Shown here one piece after another: positions 10,001 through 24,000 of a stretch of DNA of 64,000 bases. The stretch is from Xylocopa sonorina (taxonomy: Eukaryota; Arthropoda; Insecta; Hymenoptera; Apidae), in contig NC_135195.1 of assembly GCF_050948175.1 (NCBI RefSeq), positions 4,678,001-4,742,000 on the forward strand. The letters are read 5' to 3'. Both the position numbers and the translations under genes were made by a program. Each line of letters starts with the position of its first letter. Position 1 is the stretch's first letter. Below the pieces are notes generated by a model. It had not been told where the DNA came from and ran no database searches. It worked only from the letters and a program-made list of their open reading frames with translations.

Positions 10001-13000
10001 ATTAATCAGTGATGCTGGGAACGATATTCATGAGCGCGTCCGTGAAAATATATTCACCAGCGGAGATCGGCAACGGCCACGAAAAGGAAGTCTAACTGAC
10101 GCGTATCTTGTAACTATATGAAATTATTCCTCATTGAATATTTATGCCCGGTGTCCCATTAATTCAACGAAAATAAATCTTGGTACATGAAATTTACAAA
10201 TACGATTCCCCCCACGGAGAAAGTTCAATTCCTCCCCCATTCTGTTCCAAATGGAACTGCATATATTCCCCCAAACACTATGCACGCGGTAGAAATGGTT
10301 CCCCGCAAAAATGGTCCAAGCTTTTCCTCGATCGAATTACTGTACGCAATATTTCTAGAGCAAGAAGCGAAACTCTGCCATTAAGTGGTAAAAAACAGTA
10401 TTACATAGTTGTCACGTATATTTACAGTCGATGAACTCGACCATTTGAAACATTTATATTTTGCATTAAGTGTTAGAGTGATAAAAGTACGCTTATTTAA
10501 ATATTCGACGTGGAATTTCCTGTTGTCTAATTTTTTTTTTAAGTTTGAATGAACTGAAACATTCGTGTTCCATTAGCATAAGAATTATCACAGCAGATAT
10601 ACACTTTCAACTGCAATTACAGTCTGCAAATTCCTGCAAAACTTTCGCACAGAATTTGCATTATTATTTAATTCTTCCACTCTTCCACGAAGAATAATGT
10701 GCTTAAGGATTTCCTTTATTTAGTTAGGTGTTTGTTTCGAAAGTTTGTCACAATACTGGAATCTTTACCAGTAACTAACTGCTGATAGTTCCACGGATAA
10801 ATCTAGTGTACAATTACGTAATACGTTCTCCAAATGCGTTACGTTCTTGTCTGTGTAACTAAAAGGCGACCGAGCTGGCAAGGCCATAAACGTCGAGGTA
10901 TTATTCCAAAAGGAAGTCGTAGACAATTCTAATTGCCGTGTAAAATGCGTCAAAGTTTCGTAGCATTGTTGCTGCCCTCAGACAATGAAGTCGAAACTAC
11001 ATTTCACGATATTGTCCAGATTCCAGTGGAATGAAATAACTCGTTCCTACTCATATTTTATGCATTGGTCATTTTACTTGTCGTTATGTAAATCCTTTTT
11101 ACCAATTACAATTGAAGTATATCAAATTTAAGATAGCATCTTCTGTTTCATTAAATCAATTTTATGAGCTTCGTTGGTCACTCTCATTGCAGGATAAAGA
11201 TTAACCAATTGCAACCCTTCGCTATTTTTCAATTTCAATAATTCTATAATTTAATTCGATATCAATAGACGTATAAATGCAAATAAATCAAACAAGATGA
11301 TTAGTCGTACACTTTTAAAGATACCAATCGTTCAGGGAGAACTGTTAAAAGAGTGAATTGGGTTGCGAAGGGTAAAGGGTGCAGAATTTATCGCCACGTT
11401 AGGCTGACTGCGAGCAGATTTTCAATTCACGTGTCGTATCTTTACCCTTCTTCCACTCATCCCCGTAGTCGGCTATGTTTTCACCATAAATCGGCGGTGG
11501 GCGTCCGGATTACGACGCATCCCTGGAAATTAGGCTGTAGATCCTGTTCCGCGTGGGAGGCGAGATAGTCGTTGCCGTTCAGCATCTAAATGCACTCGTT
11601 GCATTGTGTTTTCTAGCGTGAAGAAATACGGGGTCTGCATCGCCAGACAATTGCGATACCGAAGACGGCGGGGCTGAAATATATTCTACGTGATGGAAAC
11701 CAGGGAAAACCCGAATACGTTCCAGTTTCGCTAATGTTAACCCTTTTGTGCCCATTGTATCGGTTTCGGGGAATACGTTGCGAGTTCTCTGCATTTTTCT
11801 TTTGCAAATTGTACTTTGAGGCTTGTGCACTATTTTATAATTAGAGTTCTTCGATATGATAGTAAAATAATTGCAAAGTAATATTTAAGAAGAATGAAAC
11901 TAGAGTCTTAATACTTTTTTCTATTTCTGTTAATCTCTGCATTTGTATGTGTACACAAATGAGTTAATATTTTTGTCTCATATTTAATTTCCATAGGAAT
12001 CTTCAAATTAATTTTTGAATGACTTCAATCTAGCTACCTCTTTTTTTTTTCTTCGTAAAAGAATAAAATGAACTAATTTATCCACAATTTCTTCAAATAA
12101 AAAGAAAATACGGTAGCTATAACTTTGGAAATTGATTCCACGCCAAGTTCCCATATATTTTATTTAACTTCCGAATAGTTATATTAAATGAGGTGTTTCG
12201 CGATTAATTAGAAGGAAATAGTTGGATATCTCATGATACTCTCGATCGCACTCGCTTTTAAAATGGAGTTCCGCGAAAGTCCAGGATTTCCGTGCTTTGA
12301 GGCGTCTCTTTTGAAATTCTAATTTCTTTCTCGGAGGATAAAGGCTATGGGAGTCGGGCTCTCATTCTGTTTAAATTACTCGAAAGATCCTTGTATCAGA
12401 TTTTGCTGCGATGCTGCCACGTAGCACGCGGATTCGTTTTCTTACTTCGCTCCGGTTTAATTTCAGGAGGAATTAAATGCATACTGATCAATTGGTTGCA
12501 CTTACGTATTCTTCGCAATTGGAAACTTTACTGAAAATTTGTTATGTACATACAGTGTGTTAGAACAAAAATCATTTAATATTTATGTGGTACACACTGC
12601 ATCAAGTAAAAAAGTCTTGGAAGCTCGAACTTTATGCTTTGTGAACCCTTTAGGTTCATTTTATTCTTGTCCACGGATTAAAAATCGTATGTTTCACGAT
12701 GGAGTGACAAATAGTAGCAATTGAAAAAAATTTTTGTTAAATAAATTGCATTTCTATGGTAGAAATAATTTTAAATGAACGAATAATCGAACAGTAAATA
12801 TTCCAAGCGATTAACAGGTACTGATAGTGTAACAAATTTGTAAAAATGAAAGAACTAAATGCATTTAGACACAAAAATACTAAATTCGATTTGAGCTAGA
12901 TTTATTATATTATATGATATTCGGATTATAAGAAGGAAATGACAGAGAGATGTTGTATCCGCGTTCGAGGTTAATTGCATCGGCTGCTGGCACGAGACGA

Positions 13001-16000
13001 TTGCATTCGTGATCTGTCATTGCCCAAGGCTGAATAGATTTCACGTTGAATCGATTTTGCAATAAGGTTAGTCGATTTCGGGAGGCACAGATTGACAACC
13101 ACGCGTTATCCGATTTTCTGGCTGAAGTTTCCCAGTTTTATCATATACCAATCGTTTCCCCGTATTATACTATTTAATTGCATCTCATTCAATAAATTGT
13201 TCGTTCACATGTCTTTGAAACGCCTCTATGCAAGGTATAGCAAGTCACCACCACTGGCAGTTTGCATATTTTTTAATTCGTCAAGTTCGAATAGCGTCAA
13301 CTCATACAATTTTGTTATAACTGTAGACACATAATTGCTTCAAATTTTTATTTTAAAAAAGATCTCTCCTTCGTGCACAAATTAAAAAAAAAATCAAATA
13401 TCTCTTGTTCAAAAGTATCAGAACATTTAAGTGTACAGAAAAGACAGATAATGCATACGATATGTAAAAATATTAAAAATATCCACCATGCTGTTTAAAA
13501 AATAAAACAAATACAAATTCAAGCTCTATTTGATCGAAGTCTTGTGTTACAAATGGAAATAGAAATCGTTTCAATCAAATCATAATTATAAATTCTACAG
13601 TACGAATCGATTTAACTCAGAACCTGCATCGTCGTTAAAAAGCTGCTTGTTTGCACAATTTCTTCCACTCAACAAACTGCCCAATTGAAAAGCGTCTGGT
13701 TAGTGGCAAGAATTCTTTTAAAACACCCAAAATCGTCCGACAAGGTGCAACTTTGTGTGTCTCAACTAAAGAAAGCTCGCGAGCCACCATTTCGCAGAGC
13801 CAAGAATTCGTTAAGAGTTTCAAGCAAGAATATCCTCAGAGATCTCGTTACATTTTTCCGTGGCGTCGCACTGTTAACCAGACGAGAACGTATTATACTT
13901 GCAAACCTCGCCTGCACGTCTGCTTAGCCGAGTGAACGGTTAAGGTGCGAAACAGAAGCGGTTGCCCGTATCTTCGGCTACGTTATGGCTCGTAAAAGCC
14001 GGGGCGAGCGCGCCAAGTCTTGTTCCGGTGGAACCTCAGCTGAGGAAATTTTTATTGCGACACTGACAGAGCAAAAGTGCAGCTTCGTTCCCGTGAACAA
14101 GACTCATCGGCTATTTTCGCGACTCGTTGTAAGACTTGTTAATTGCGCGAACGGAGAATCGAGGAGTATTAATCATTTTATAAGTTCAAAGTGAAGTAAT
14201 ATAATTTCGTATCATTGGAGGAAAATTTTAGTTACCGCTTCCTTTTTTCAAATAAATCACTAGAAATGAAATACACGTTGAGACAAACTTAGGAAAATGT
14301 TCGAAATTCAGTTTACTTAAGAATTAATATGAGTTAATCGAGCTTTAATTAACAATCATTTCTCGCGACCAACACGTTTGAAAAAAGTTGTGCAACTTAT
14401 TACAGCTGAGCAAACTTTATAATTGTTGTATTGTAACATTAAAACAATTGGACATCGCGTTTTGCCATTTAATTATAAATTTATGCGCCCGCTTAAAACA
14501 CCAGAAAGCTAGTTTCGCTTGTAAATATGATAGAAAATAAAGGTTTGTTAATACGAATCGTAAAGAGCAGTTCAAAGAAAAAAAGAAATGACGGCTGTGT
14601 CATGGCAGGGCTTGTATAGTCGCCTACTAAAAGAAGAAGAGGGACGAGCATACTAACGTCGATCTGCCGATAAAACATGGCAGCGTCGTTGGAAAGTAAC
14701 GCGTTGGATTCATATGTAATCGACATCTTACTTTTCAATTTCCTTACGACACCTGGAATAGAGTCATTCAATTTGCCAGCTCCTTCCACGTCGATTTTTA
14801 TCGCGACATTCGCGAGAACCGTGGATTAAAACTGTTCTCTTTTCATACCTTTCCCTTTCTTCCCTCCCTTTTTTTTTTTTACGACCAAACGTCGTCTCTG
14901 CAGACAGTATAATCTCCGAACGTTTCTTTCACGATTATTCCGCACGTGACATCTTTCTCTGCCGATTTGCACCGGCTGTACCGTGAAACGCCGTAAAAAA
15001 GAGGGGAAAAAATGGAAAAAGGGAAAAAAATACGGAAGCGAAAAAAGTTTCAGCGACGAAATGAAATTTTTACCCTTTACTCTCACCCCCTCGCACAGTA
15101 TCGCTACAGTACGCACGTATTCATATAACGTTTTTTATGAAAATCGTTTAACGAAAATATGATTCGTATTCCTGATGGAAAGTATCGCTCGTATGCATGT
15201 CCTTCTTGTACGTTTACCTTCTTAACACGAGCGTACAGAGAATCGTAATATCCACGGTGTTATGGACCGGTGTAATATGTTCTCAGTTTTTTACGAACGG
15301 AATTTCACTTTCCTCGGTCTAATGAAAAATGTAGGGAACGAAATAAGTTTAAACGAACGATGATGTAAAGCGATTACGAACAAAGTGGGAGTAGCAATTC
15401 TGTAGAAGCGATAAACCAATAAAAATATTATCTACGTTAAAGTCCACTAAAATAAAACCAGAAGAAATATTATTACACTTTAGTAATTTCTCTAGATGCA
15501 ATTTGAAAATAAATTCTCTGTGGTAAAATGTAACGTTGTTGGCCTCGATCAAAGCGTAGCGATAGCTACCATATATAAAATTGATATTTTGATTATAATC
15601 CAATTTAATCACCTCTCACCGTGTTCTCGAACAGAATTGTACAATGTCAAATTACGCGAATCTAACGAACGATTAATCGCGTTTCTGCTTTTGAATTATT
15701 ATCGAAATTTCTACGCATGAAATCAGTGACACTTTTGGCAATAATTACGTTGGCCTCGCAACATTAATTCGACATTGTATCTGTTTGATGTTGATTATCT
15801 CGACATCAATTATATGCACAGTGGACGAAGGTTAGCCATTACGACACTAGCCACCCTAGAATCGCGCGAGAAGTCGTAGTCGACCGTGTCGAATCGAACT
15901 GGAATTGCCATTAAAGGTGATCGATAAGGTCTTCGAATGCCGCGTATTTCACCGTCGATCTTATCTGGATCGGAATACTATTGCAGATGGATAAACGCGT

Positions 16001-17802
16001 TACCGTGACCCGAGTAATTGGCCTTCCGATTATAGACACGTATTACGGACTTATATTTAATTATTGCACGTATCGATCGCGACGAAAAGTGGCATTACTT
16101 GTTACAGTCTAATTAAAATACAGGTGGTCTCTGAAATCGTATTATTATGAGCGGAGAGGCAACGATTGTTGGCGGGAATGGGAACTGATAATTAACTGAA
16201 ATTATCGCTGCGCAGTATTGGCGATAGCTGAGATTTTTGACTCCAATTACAATTAATTTATATCCAGCGATGGTTTCCGGTGATATAATTGAACGAGTCT
16301 CGTGTTTTCTAAAGATAGTTATATATTTTCTGTCGTTGGAAAATAGTATCGAGAAAAGCAAATTAGTTAGCCTAGTTTTTTCGTAACTATCAAAAATATG
16401 AAGATTGCACAATAAATAATATAAAATAGATAAAAGTTGATATATCAGTGCAGTATAAGAATCGTGTTAATAAACATCGAGACAGATTTGAATTATCATT
16501 CTGAATGCTAAAAGCAGAAATGAAGTAAAGTAAATTAGCTAAAATTAAAAAAGTGTAGCTATTTCGAAGCTATCCAAGTCGAAGCTTCACGAAGGAATGT
16601 TCCACCCCTTCTCAATTTTAAATATAATCCTGCTTAAAGTGTAAGTAACTACTTGGACGCGAAATAAATTTTTGTTCAACTTCACTGACACACCCTCTCC
16701 TTTTATGTACCCGCGTACATAAAATAGATCGAAGTATACGTTGTGTACGGTTCGTATCGATCAGCTCGGCGCATTGTCGATACGTACAGCGGCGGTGGGC
16801 GAGGAGATGAAAGAAAACGGGATGGAGATAAAGGGGTATGAGAAACGACGCCTCCGCTCTAAAGTGTCCTATTATTTTGTCTTCGTCTTTCTCTGATCGA
16901 ACGAGCTGTATGATCGAAACGATTTCTGAGGGGCTGCCAATGTGTCTTTCGCGAAAGGGCGAGTGGAAGCCTTCGAGTCGTGTGAAATGATTTTCTAGCC
17001 GATTTTCCTCGCGCGAGAAAGAAACTGATCGTCTCGGTATTTGCCATTTTGTTAAGCTCGTGTACAAATTACGAGCAAATTGTTCTGTCTACAGTAACGT
17101 AATTTAATTGGAAAAATTGTGTCCTTTTTAAAGTCTCGACATTTCTAGAAATTGTTTGGTTTTCATATGTTAATCGTTATTATTGTTAGAGTGTAATCAT
17201 GAAACTAGTAAACGCAAAATGTTTTCGAGTACTCAGTTTCACTTTTGAGCCACGCAATTAAGTATTCCCCGAATAACTTAAATAATAAGAGCGTATATGG
17301 AAATCGCGCACAAATCAATAGCCAGGCTGGCACGTCAAACCTCTTCATATTGGATTATTTCTATTATTTCCAAGAGAAACGAGGGAATTTGCCAATAATT
17401 CGCGCAGTCATCGCGTTCCTTACCCACTACGGTTCAACGTTTTGATTAAAAATACTTCCCTCGAAATTGAAAGTCATACCGGTGAGCCTTGCATGTCTAA
17501 GGAATGATTTATGCAAGTCACCTGAAAGTTCATCAACATATCCAACCAAAACCCACCAACGATCTAAACGTCTATTAGAATCTCAAAACCTTATCAATTT
17601 CTTGCAATTCCTAATCATCTCAATCAGTTAACCTACCCAGAACCAACTAACTATTCCATATATAAATATCTACTTGCAATGTAATCACGAAGAACGTCGA
17701 TTATAATTTATCACTAAATCATCCTGAATTATTACCAAAAATCACCCTTCGATCGATCGTTGAGGTGTTTCCGTTCGAAAAGGGAACGAAAGAAGTACTC
17801 AC
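7002..17802 (-). other. 10.8-kb Cngl intron
   Basis: This phase-0 intron lies between the C-linker exon and the nucleotide-binding exon. It is mostly AT-rich unique sequence, with a more GC-rich patch at about 8280-8640 that is open on both strands but resembles no protein. A minus-strand open frame at 7343-7726 is described separately. Another minus-strand open frame (about 14493-14826) has no recognised content. I saw no tandem array in this intron, unlike the larger ones. Confidence 0.7.
7343..7726 (-). CDS. Unassigned open frame with one strong hydrophobic helix (doubtful)
   Basis: About 127 codons are open from just after a TAA near 7727 to a TGA at 7343, in the same orientation as Cngl. 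The peptide has normal-looking composition, with motifs such as NRGYNFAKNRFKFIPPL and YSDNIFTDTKFIGRAIREQR. A hydrophobic segment (SVIGIFIGLLIAASI) follows. There is no ATG before the helix; the first is near its end (MSFHYHIF). A CAG at about 7603 could serve as an acceptor. It could be a decayed gene fragment, a small membrane protein exon or chance. In DNA this AT-rich, one or two such runs are expected by chance over the window. I do not recognise the family. Confidence 0.15.
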
Positions 17803-18133
17803 CTGGAAGATGGTGACCTTCTTCAGCACGGACAAGTTCACGTGCAACGCCAGTTCCGTTTTCAGCTTGTCCGGCAGCAGGCCAAGAGCGGTGTTGATAT
17901 CACCTCCGCCCTGTATCCTCCCCCTGGACCAACTATAGTCGTACCACCTGAGCACCCTCCGTTTCATCCCTCCCGGCACTTTGTGGTGTCTCATGTAGGT
18001 CTTCGCGCCGTCCAGCAGCCTCTCGAACTCGAGCCGGTTCGCGTTCCGATTCGTGATCACGTTCCCGACCTGGCCGACGATCGTCGCGAATATGAACACG
18101 CCGATCAGGTAGCTGACTATCGTGAAGACGTAC
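17803..18133 (-). CDS. Cngl: Cngl exon: S6 and C-linker
   Basis: Acceptor GATCCGCAG and donor CAG followed by GTGAGT bound 331 nt. The first base completes the Glu codon begun at 37560, so the join reads PETNAE-YVFTIV (residues 373-483). YVFTIVSYLIGVFIFATIVG is the S6 inner helix, which lines the gate. The C-linker follows: NRNANRLEFERLLDGAK, then YMRHHKVPGGMKRRVLRWYD and the segment ending LKKVTIFQ. This linker carries the conformational change from the nucleotide-binding domain to the gate. The exon ends in phase 0. It lies about 19.4 kb from the pore exon and 10.8 kb from the next one. Sequence conservation with the CNG family is very high and leaves little doubt. Confidence 0.95.
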
Positions 18134-18224
18134 CTGCGGATCAGGAAGCGAGAAAAAGAGCCGATCAGTCCAACGAGGGTGTGATCAGTGTCCTCGGTTC
18201 ATGGACGAGCGGCCCCCGCCGGAG

Positions 18225-18420
18225 CCTTTCTCCTCTTTCTTTCTTATTCTTTTCTCCACCCTTTCTACCCCTTTTCTTTATATATCTCCTCCCTTACGTC
18301 GACCTTTCCACCCCACTTTCTTTCTCTCTTCCTTTCTCTCACCACCCTTTCTTTCGCACGCTCGCTTTCTTTTATTCACCCTTTCTCACGTACAACTCGC
18401 TTCGACAATCTCACCACCCG
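18225..18420 (+). repeat. Pyrimidine-rich tract
   Basis: This is a nearly continuous C/T stretch (TTTCTT, CCTTTC, CTCTCT) just upstream of the S6 exon on the minus strand, where it reads as purines. It makes several long but meaningless Ser/Phe/Leu-rich open frames. Confidence 0.7.
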
Positions 18421-19990
18421 TTTTGTTTGCTCGTTGTTTCGCACCTCGATCGTGATGTTCGCGACACGTTACTTTTTCCGAGGTAATCTCGCGTGGAAAA
18501 ATGTCGGGACACGTTCCTGACTCGTGGCGAACGTCGCGAGGTCTGACTCTTTTCCGTGGTTCAGATTTTGGGTGGGTTAATGCGGTCGGGGGTTGTCCGG
18601 GTGGACTCGAGGGTGTTCGTACCACGCGTTTCATAAAATATTCATTGGGAAGTTGATGAACTGGAAATTAGAATTTTTTCCGATCTCTAGATTTCGTTTG
18701 AATGTATTTTCGCGTTTTAAGTGGACGTTTGTGTTCGACTCTATAAGATTTGCTCTTTGATTCAATGTATCTGAGGTTAGGGAAGTTAGTCAGTGAAGAG
18801 ATTTTGTTTCGAAGTTCGTTACTGAAATACCCAGTACATGTCTACTGACAAAGTATCATATTTCTTTTAAAAATATAACCAATCTTATCTCTTTTTGTAT
18901 TCTTAAATTTTACACATAGAATATATAAAATTACAATCTCGAAGGCGGAGTTAATTAATTATGCGACAATGTATCTGATATTCCAAGAGACTGTAAGAAA
19001 CCTTATTAATTCGATTGCAGATTCGTACAATGGACTTCAAAATGCTAATTGCAACTCGTTCCTGGAGGCTGCAAGGAACGCCTCGAACCGTCTCAAAGGG
19101 ACATCGCTACACTCTCTACACGAATAACTCTTCAAAGACGCCCCGCACGAGGTATGCTCGTGACAGCGACTGTATTTTGATAAATCTGCTCGTGTCTTTG
19201 GCAAAGACTCGAACAAATCGAGACATCTAACGCGAACGAGATCCACGACAGCTCTATCCGGTTTCCCTTTGTGTCCGAGCCTCTCATCCTTGTAATCTTA
19301 CTTCTGGTTTACGGCCGATGTACATTTTTCTCAGCGATATCCTTTCGTCCCCGTTCCCCTCTACATTTCCGTTCCTACCTCGATCACGCGTAACCATTCG
19401 TAGTTTCTCAAACGCATCCATACAAGCTCTAAGTCCACGCTATGTTCACACGCACACGATCAGACATAGCGCACGCATACAGAAACAAAACTGCAGGTTC
19501 TGGCTTTTTCCTTTCGATCGTTCTTCCAGCGAGAATTCTCATCCACCCACTTTCCTTTTCCTCCATCCGCACTCAGAATTCTCGTACTTCCGATGACCTA
19601 AACCGTCTCTGCAACCCACGTCCTTTATGCGCCCTCTTCTCTCTCTACATCTCCCTCCATCTCGCTCTCCCCGCATTTATATGTATGCACCTCTCTCGCA
19701 GCCATTCCTACCCTTCTCCATCGCATCATTTCATTACCTCCGTGTCCACCAAGCGACTTTCTTCCCATGCACGCCTACGCGTTCGCGGACCAAGATAGAA
19801 CGAGAAACGAAATTTTGCACTTTTCGCGCCTCGTGGAATGCTCTCGAGGCTGCGTGGGATTGTTTTATCCGTTCAATCGGATAAGAGCAATTTTCAAGCT
19901 TTCTACAGGGACGAGCAACCCTTTGACACGCGAAGACATCCGCAATTCGTTCGCTCGGTTGCTCTTGTGGTCCATTATTAATTTCTGACA

Positions 19991-20476
19991 ACATTTGGAT
20001 CAGTCCACGATCGTTTCTCGCTCTATTTTTGCAAGCAGTACTTTCAGTGTATTTAGTTAGAATTTTATCGAATATACCAAGAAGATACGAGCCCTCAAAA
20101 ACTACAAAGTCGTCCAGCGTTCGTTTAGAAATTTCAACTGCAGCGAATCGCAAGGATCGATGCCACGATAACACCCTTAAAAGTCGATACTCGAGTCCAG
20201 CGAGAGATCAATTCGTTAACAATTGGACATTTGAATCAGTCCACGAGTGTTTCTCGCTCTATTTTTGCAAGCAGTATACTGTACAGTACTTTCAGTGTAC
20301 TCAGTTAGAATTTTATCGAAGACACCAACAAGATACGAGCCCTCAAAAACTACAAAGCCATCCAGCGTTCGTTTAGAAATTTCAACTGCAGCGAATCGCA
20401 AGGATCGACGCCACGATAACACCCTTAAAAGTCGATACCCGAGTCCAGCGAAAGATCAATTCGTTAACAATTGGAC
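19991..20476. repeat. Tandem duplication, period 236 bp
   Basis: Two head-to-tail copies begin at about 19991 and 20228. The anchor CAGTCCACGA recurs at 20001 and 20237, and the blocks GATACGAGCCCTCAAAAACT and AACTGCAGCGAATCGCAAGG recur in both. The second copy has a roughly 10-bp insertion (TATACTGTACAG region). Similarity is very high, so the duplication is recent. Confidence 0.9.
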
Positions 20477-20769
20477 GAAATTTGATCGATCCCGCGGAAA
20501 CCTCCCCCGAGTCAATATTCGATAACGGTCCACGGAAGTGGAGAACTCGGCGAACTATCCCGAGGAATCTCCCCGGATCTGACCCGAGGGCTTAGGTTCG
20601 ACGGCAAACGAGGAGATTCGATTTGAGATTCGTCGAAGTCTCCGGCTAACGGTTGGATTAAATCCGACCCGTTCCACGGGACGAGATGGCCTCCCTCGCG
20701 TCGACTACGCTCAGCCACGTCGATCTTCTTGCCCGACGTCCGTTTTCTCCTCGAGCGTGCTGGAGTATG

Positions 20770-20802
20770 TATATATACCAGCGACTGCATCCCTGGTCAT
20801 TA
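20770..20802 (+). promoter_or_regulatory. TATA box and initiator-like pair (weak candidate)
   Basis: TATATATA at 20770-20777 is followed by TCATTA at 20797-20802. This puts a possible start A about 29 bp from the first T, the usual TATA-to-start distance. It sits in a CpG-rich patch inside the 19-kb intron, antisense to Cngl. No gene is seen downstream, so this may be chance. Confidence 0.15.
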
Positions 20803-20909
20803 AGCGGTCGCGTCGTTAGGCGTGGTGCCAGGACTCAGAGGGTGCGGAATATACGCTGGGTCAGCTGGTACGCCCCCAAAACGTCACAGCACGCCGATAG
20901 GAACCGAGA

Positions 20910-21030
20910 ATATTTCGTTTCTTTTTTTTTTCTCTCTCTCTCCCTCTTTCACTCTCTTCTCTCTTCTTCCTTCGTTTTTTCTTTTTTCGAGCCGTCGCGC
21001 TTCCGCCTCCACCCCCCTCCCCCTCCCCTC
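20910..21030 (+). repeat. Pyrimidine-rich low-complexity tract
   Basis: A T/C-rich run (TTTCTCTCTCTCTCCCTC and similar) is followed by a C-rich stretch (CCACCCCCCTCCCCCTCCCC). It creates artefactual open frames on both strands. Confidence 0.7.
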
Positions 21031-24000
21031 GTGTATCTTAATGATCGCGCACGGAAAATGGTGGCCAGCGAACACGGAAGCTATCAATTCATCGGATGGA
21101 CACTCTGTTGGCAACAGTGAAAAATTAGTCCGCGGCACGTCTCGCCTCGGGAAGATCGTGCTCTGTGGCGAGATTAAATTGTGGGCAACTTAGGTGGAGT
21201 TTGAAGGAGGCGTTGCTGGCGCGGTAGTCAATCGATGGTCGATGGAGATCGGTTATTAAGTTTCCTTCGGGAGGCTATTGAAGTTTGAAATATTTTCAGG
21301 AATTAAGTAAGGCGACTGATCTGTTCAGTTTCTTCTGAATAAATATCGTAAACTTTATCTCGTGGCGCGTGAGAATATTTAATGGGACTAATTTCTTCGG
21401 TAGTTGCAGTGCTTGGTATTTAATTTTTTAATTACAGCCGTCACGTTGCGACTAATGCGTTCATTAGACATTCTGAGATCGAGCGTTCGTCGAGTACGCA
21501 CCGTGAAAAGCGCTAATAGATTTGCAGCGTTGGATTCGCCCTGAATTCATTACAAGTTCATTAGCCAAGCCTTTTCTGTTCTTCATTTATCAAGGGAGGA
21601 AGACAGAGCGGCGAAAAAAGCGCGAATTAACCAACTTTTCCTATACATTTCCCGCAACTGACAACTCTACGTTTCCTCCAAAGTTACCCCCGTCGTTATC
21701 TCGAATAGCCACCGCCCCCTTTTTCATTAGTTAATAAATCGGGAGGCTAAATAAGTTAGCCTCGAATTACTCCCACGAATAACGTCGCTCGAGAGCAAAA
21801 CAATACCGGTGCAAGGCTTAATCCTAATTCCACTCCCCGGTAACCACCACAAATGACGAGGATTAAGCTCGAAGATCCAGCAGATAGCCAAGAATTTCAT
21901 TCCCATTCAATTTGTGGCACAATATCCCGGCCGACCTTGACCAGCGGCAGCCACCGTCATCTTGTTCGAACCGGATCCTCGATATTTTAATCAAAGCAAT
22001 TTCCTGGGCTTCATTTCGTTGAAACTATTTTTCCAAGTGGCACGGCACGCCGGAGGGGCTCGGAAGTAAGGAACCTTTCGAGGTGGTTTCCGCGTACCGT
22101 CTGGTTAAAAAGTCGGATTTAAATTCCCGATGGGACGTCTTTTTCTAGCCTAATTTATCTTCCGTATCGAGTAATGATATCGCACAATTTCTAGCGCGTC
22201 GAATAATTTATCGTTTTGAATAAAATATTTAAATAAATGTATCCTCTCTTTGGCCTCGAGTTAATTTGTAATCTATGTGATTTTATCTAAGTGACATTTT
22301 GTTAGAACTTAGGAACGATAATCGAGTGATAGTTTGTATTTGCAATTTTCACTCAAACGTTTCACGAATTGGAGAATTTAATTTTGTAACCCCGAACTTC
22401 GAGCATCGGTAAATCGCTTTACTTTCCTTGGAAACTCAGTGGAAGTTTGGTGTGGAAAATTGAATTCACCATTCGAAAGGAATTGCTAAATTTCTTATTC
22501 GATGACAGGTAAGCCCACGGGCAGTTAGGGTTTTAGCGAAAGCGGACTTCTCTCGTTCAATGGCGATTAATACATCGTAATCTCGTTTCCAACATCGCCT
22601 GATCTACAAGGTAGATCGCTGGTGGACTTAGACCCGCGGTTTAGCAAGGCGTCTTGCATGTGCAAATATTAGTTAGGTAACCAGAATTTTAACATAACGT
22701 TCAGTCGAATTAGGTCGTAATCGCGTTTAACCGTATCGTTCGAAATATAATAGCTAACCGCGATTTGCATTTCTCGCTCGCGCATAGTCGTCTCTCTGCC
22801 ATATTGCAAATAAAAATGTTTAATTTCATTTTAATTCCAAGTCGATCAATCACAAATATCTAACACTATTAATTTTACTCGCGTCTCGAATAATTCAGAT
22901 GAAGAAACTGCGCATAAAAAATTCAAATAAATCATCCCCTTTGCACCAACCCCATAAACATCCAACACGATGAATTACAGGAGTTTACACACTGACTACT
23001 AAAATGTAACATCGAATTTTCGAAACGAAAACTTGCTTCCAAGTTCGATTCAACTACAAAACATCGTTCCACCACCGTACTCACTCAACATCTGAATTTA
23101 CAGATTTGTCACGTTGAAATAATCGAACAAATTCCAAGAATCGTAACGTGATTAAGAAACGTGTACATATATGTCTACACAGTTAGCAAAATAGGAAAAC
23201 CAGAATCGTCAAGACCAAATCAATGCTTCCACACAAAACGAAACAGTCGATGGGCGACCAGCACCGCATTTCGCCACCCCGTTTTCCGCTCGCACGACTC
23301 CCTTTGTCCGCGGTAAATACAACGCGGTTGGCGTGCGTGTAACGTGTTTTCCGACGTGTTATTAATTCATTAAACTGCGAACCCACTAAGCGTGCACGTG
23401 ACGACCGAAACTTGGGTTCCTGGTGGCAATTGCAACGGAGTTGAAGTCGAGTGAAAAGTTACGAGGGACGAACTCGCGAGGCTTCGATTAATTCGATTCC
23501 ACCGGAAGTAGGTGGGAACCAGGCTCGACGAGCCGGTCCTCAGCCGCGTCGTGGTCTTTATCGAAGCCAGCTGCGCGATATAAGCGGGCTCGTTCGTCGA
23601 GCCAACGTTTCGCTCTCTTTGGAAACTTGGTCCTTAGGAGAAGACGATAGTTATGGGATACGAACCGGCTTTATCGCGTGGACGTGACCGTTCTCCGGTT
23701 CTTGGGTCGGGGATGGCTGGTTTGAGCCCCGTTTCGAAGCTTTCCGTCCGCTCGTAAATTGATAAAAGAACGTCTGTGTGGGTAATTTAAAGAGGTCGCG
23801 CGATACGCATTGTGGTATCGAGTACAGTTTGCAAAAGTTGAATACGTATTTATGCTGTTTTTTGTTTAATTTTTGCGCCTACTTTTTGCAATTTTTCTAA
23901 TTTTCCTGGATAGTTTACTGTGACATATAGAAATTCTGTGAGTAAATCGAAACTGTCGAAATCCTTTAAACAATTGAATTCTTGTCGAGCAGTATGACAA

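Noticed and set aside
16618..17067. Minus-strand 149-codon open frame
   Set aside because: It has no ATG, no splice fit and no recognisable motif. It is within the range expected by chance for a window this size.
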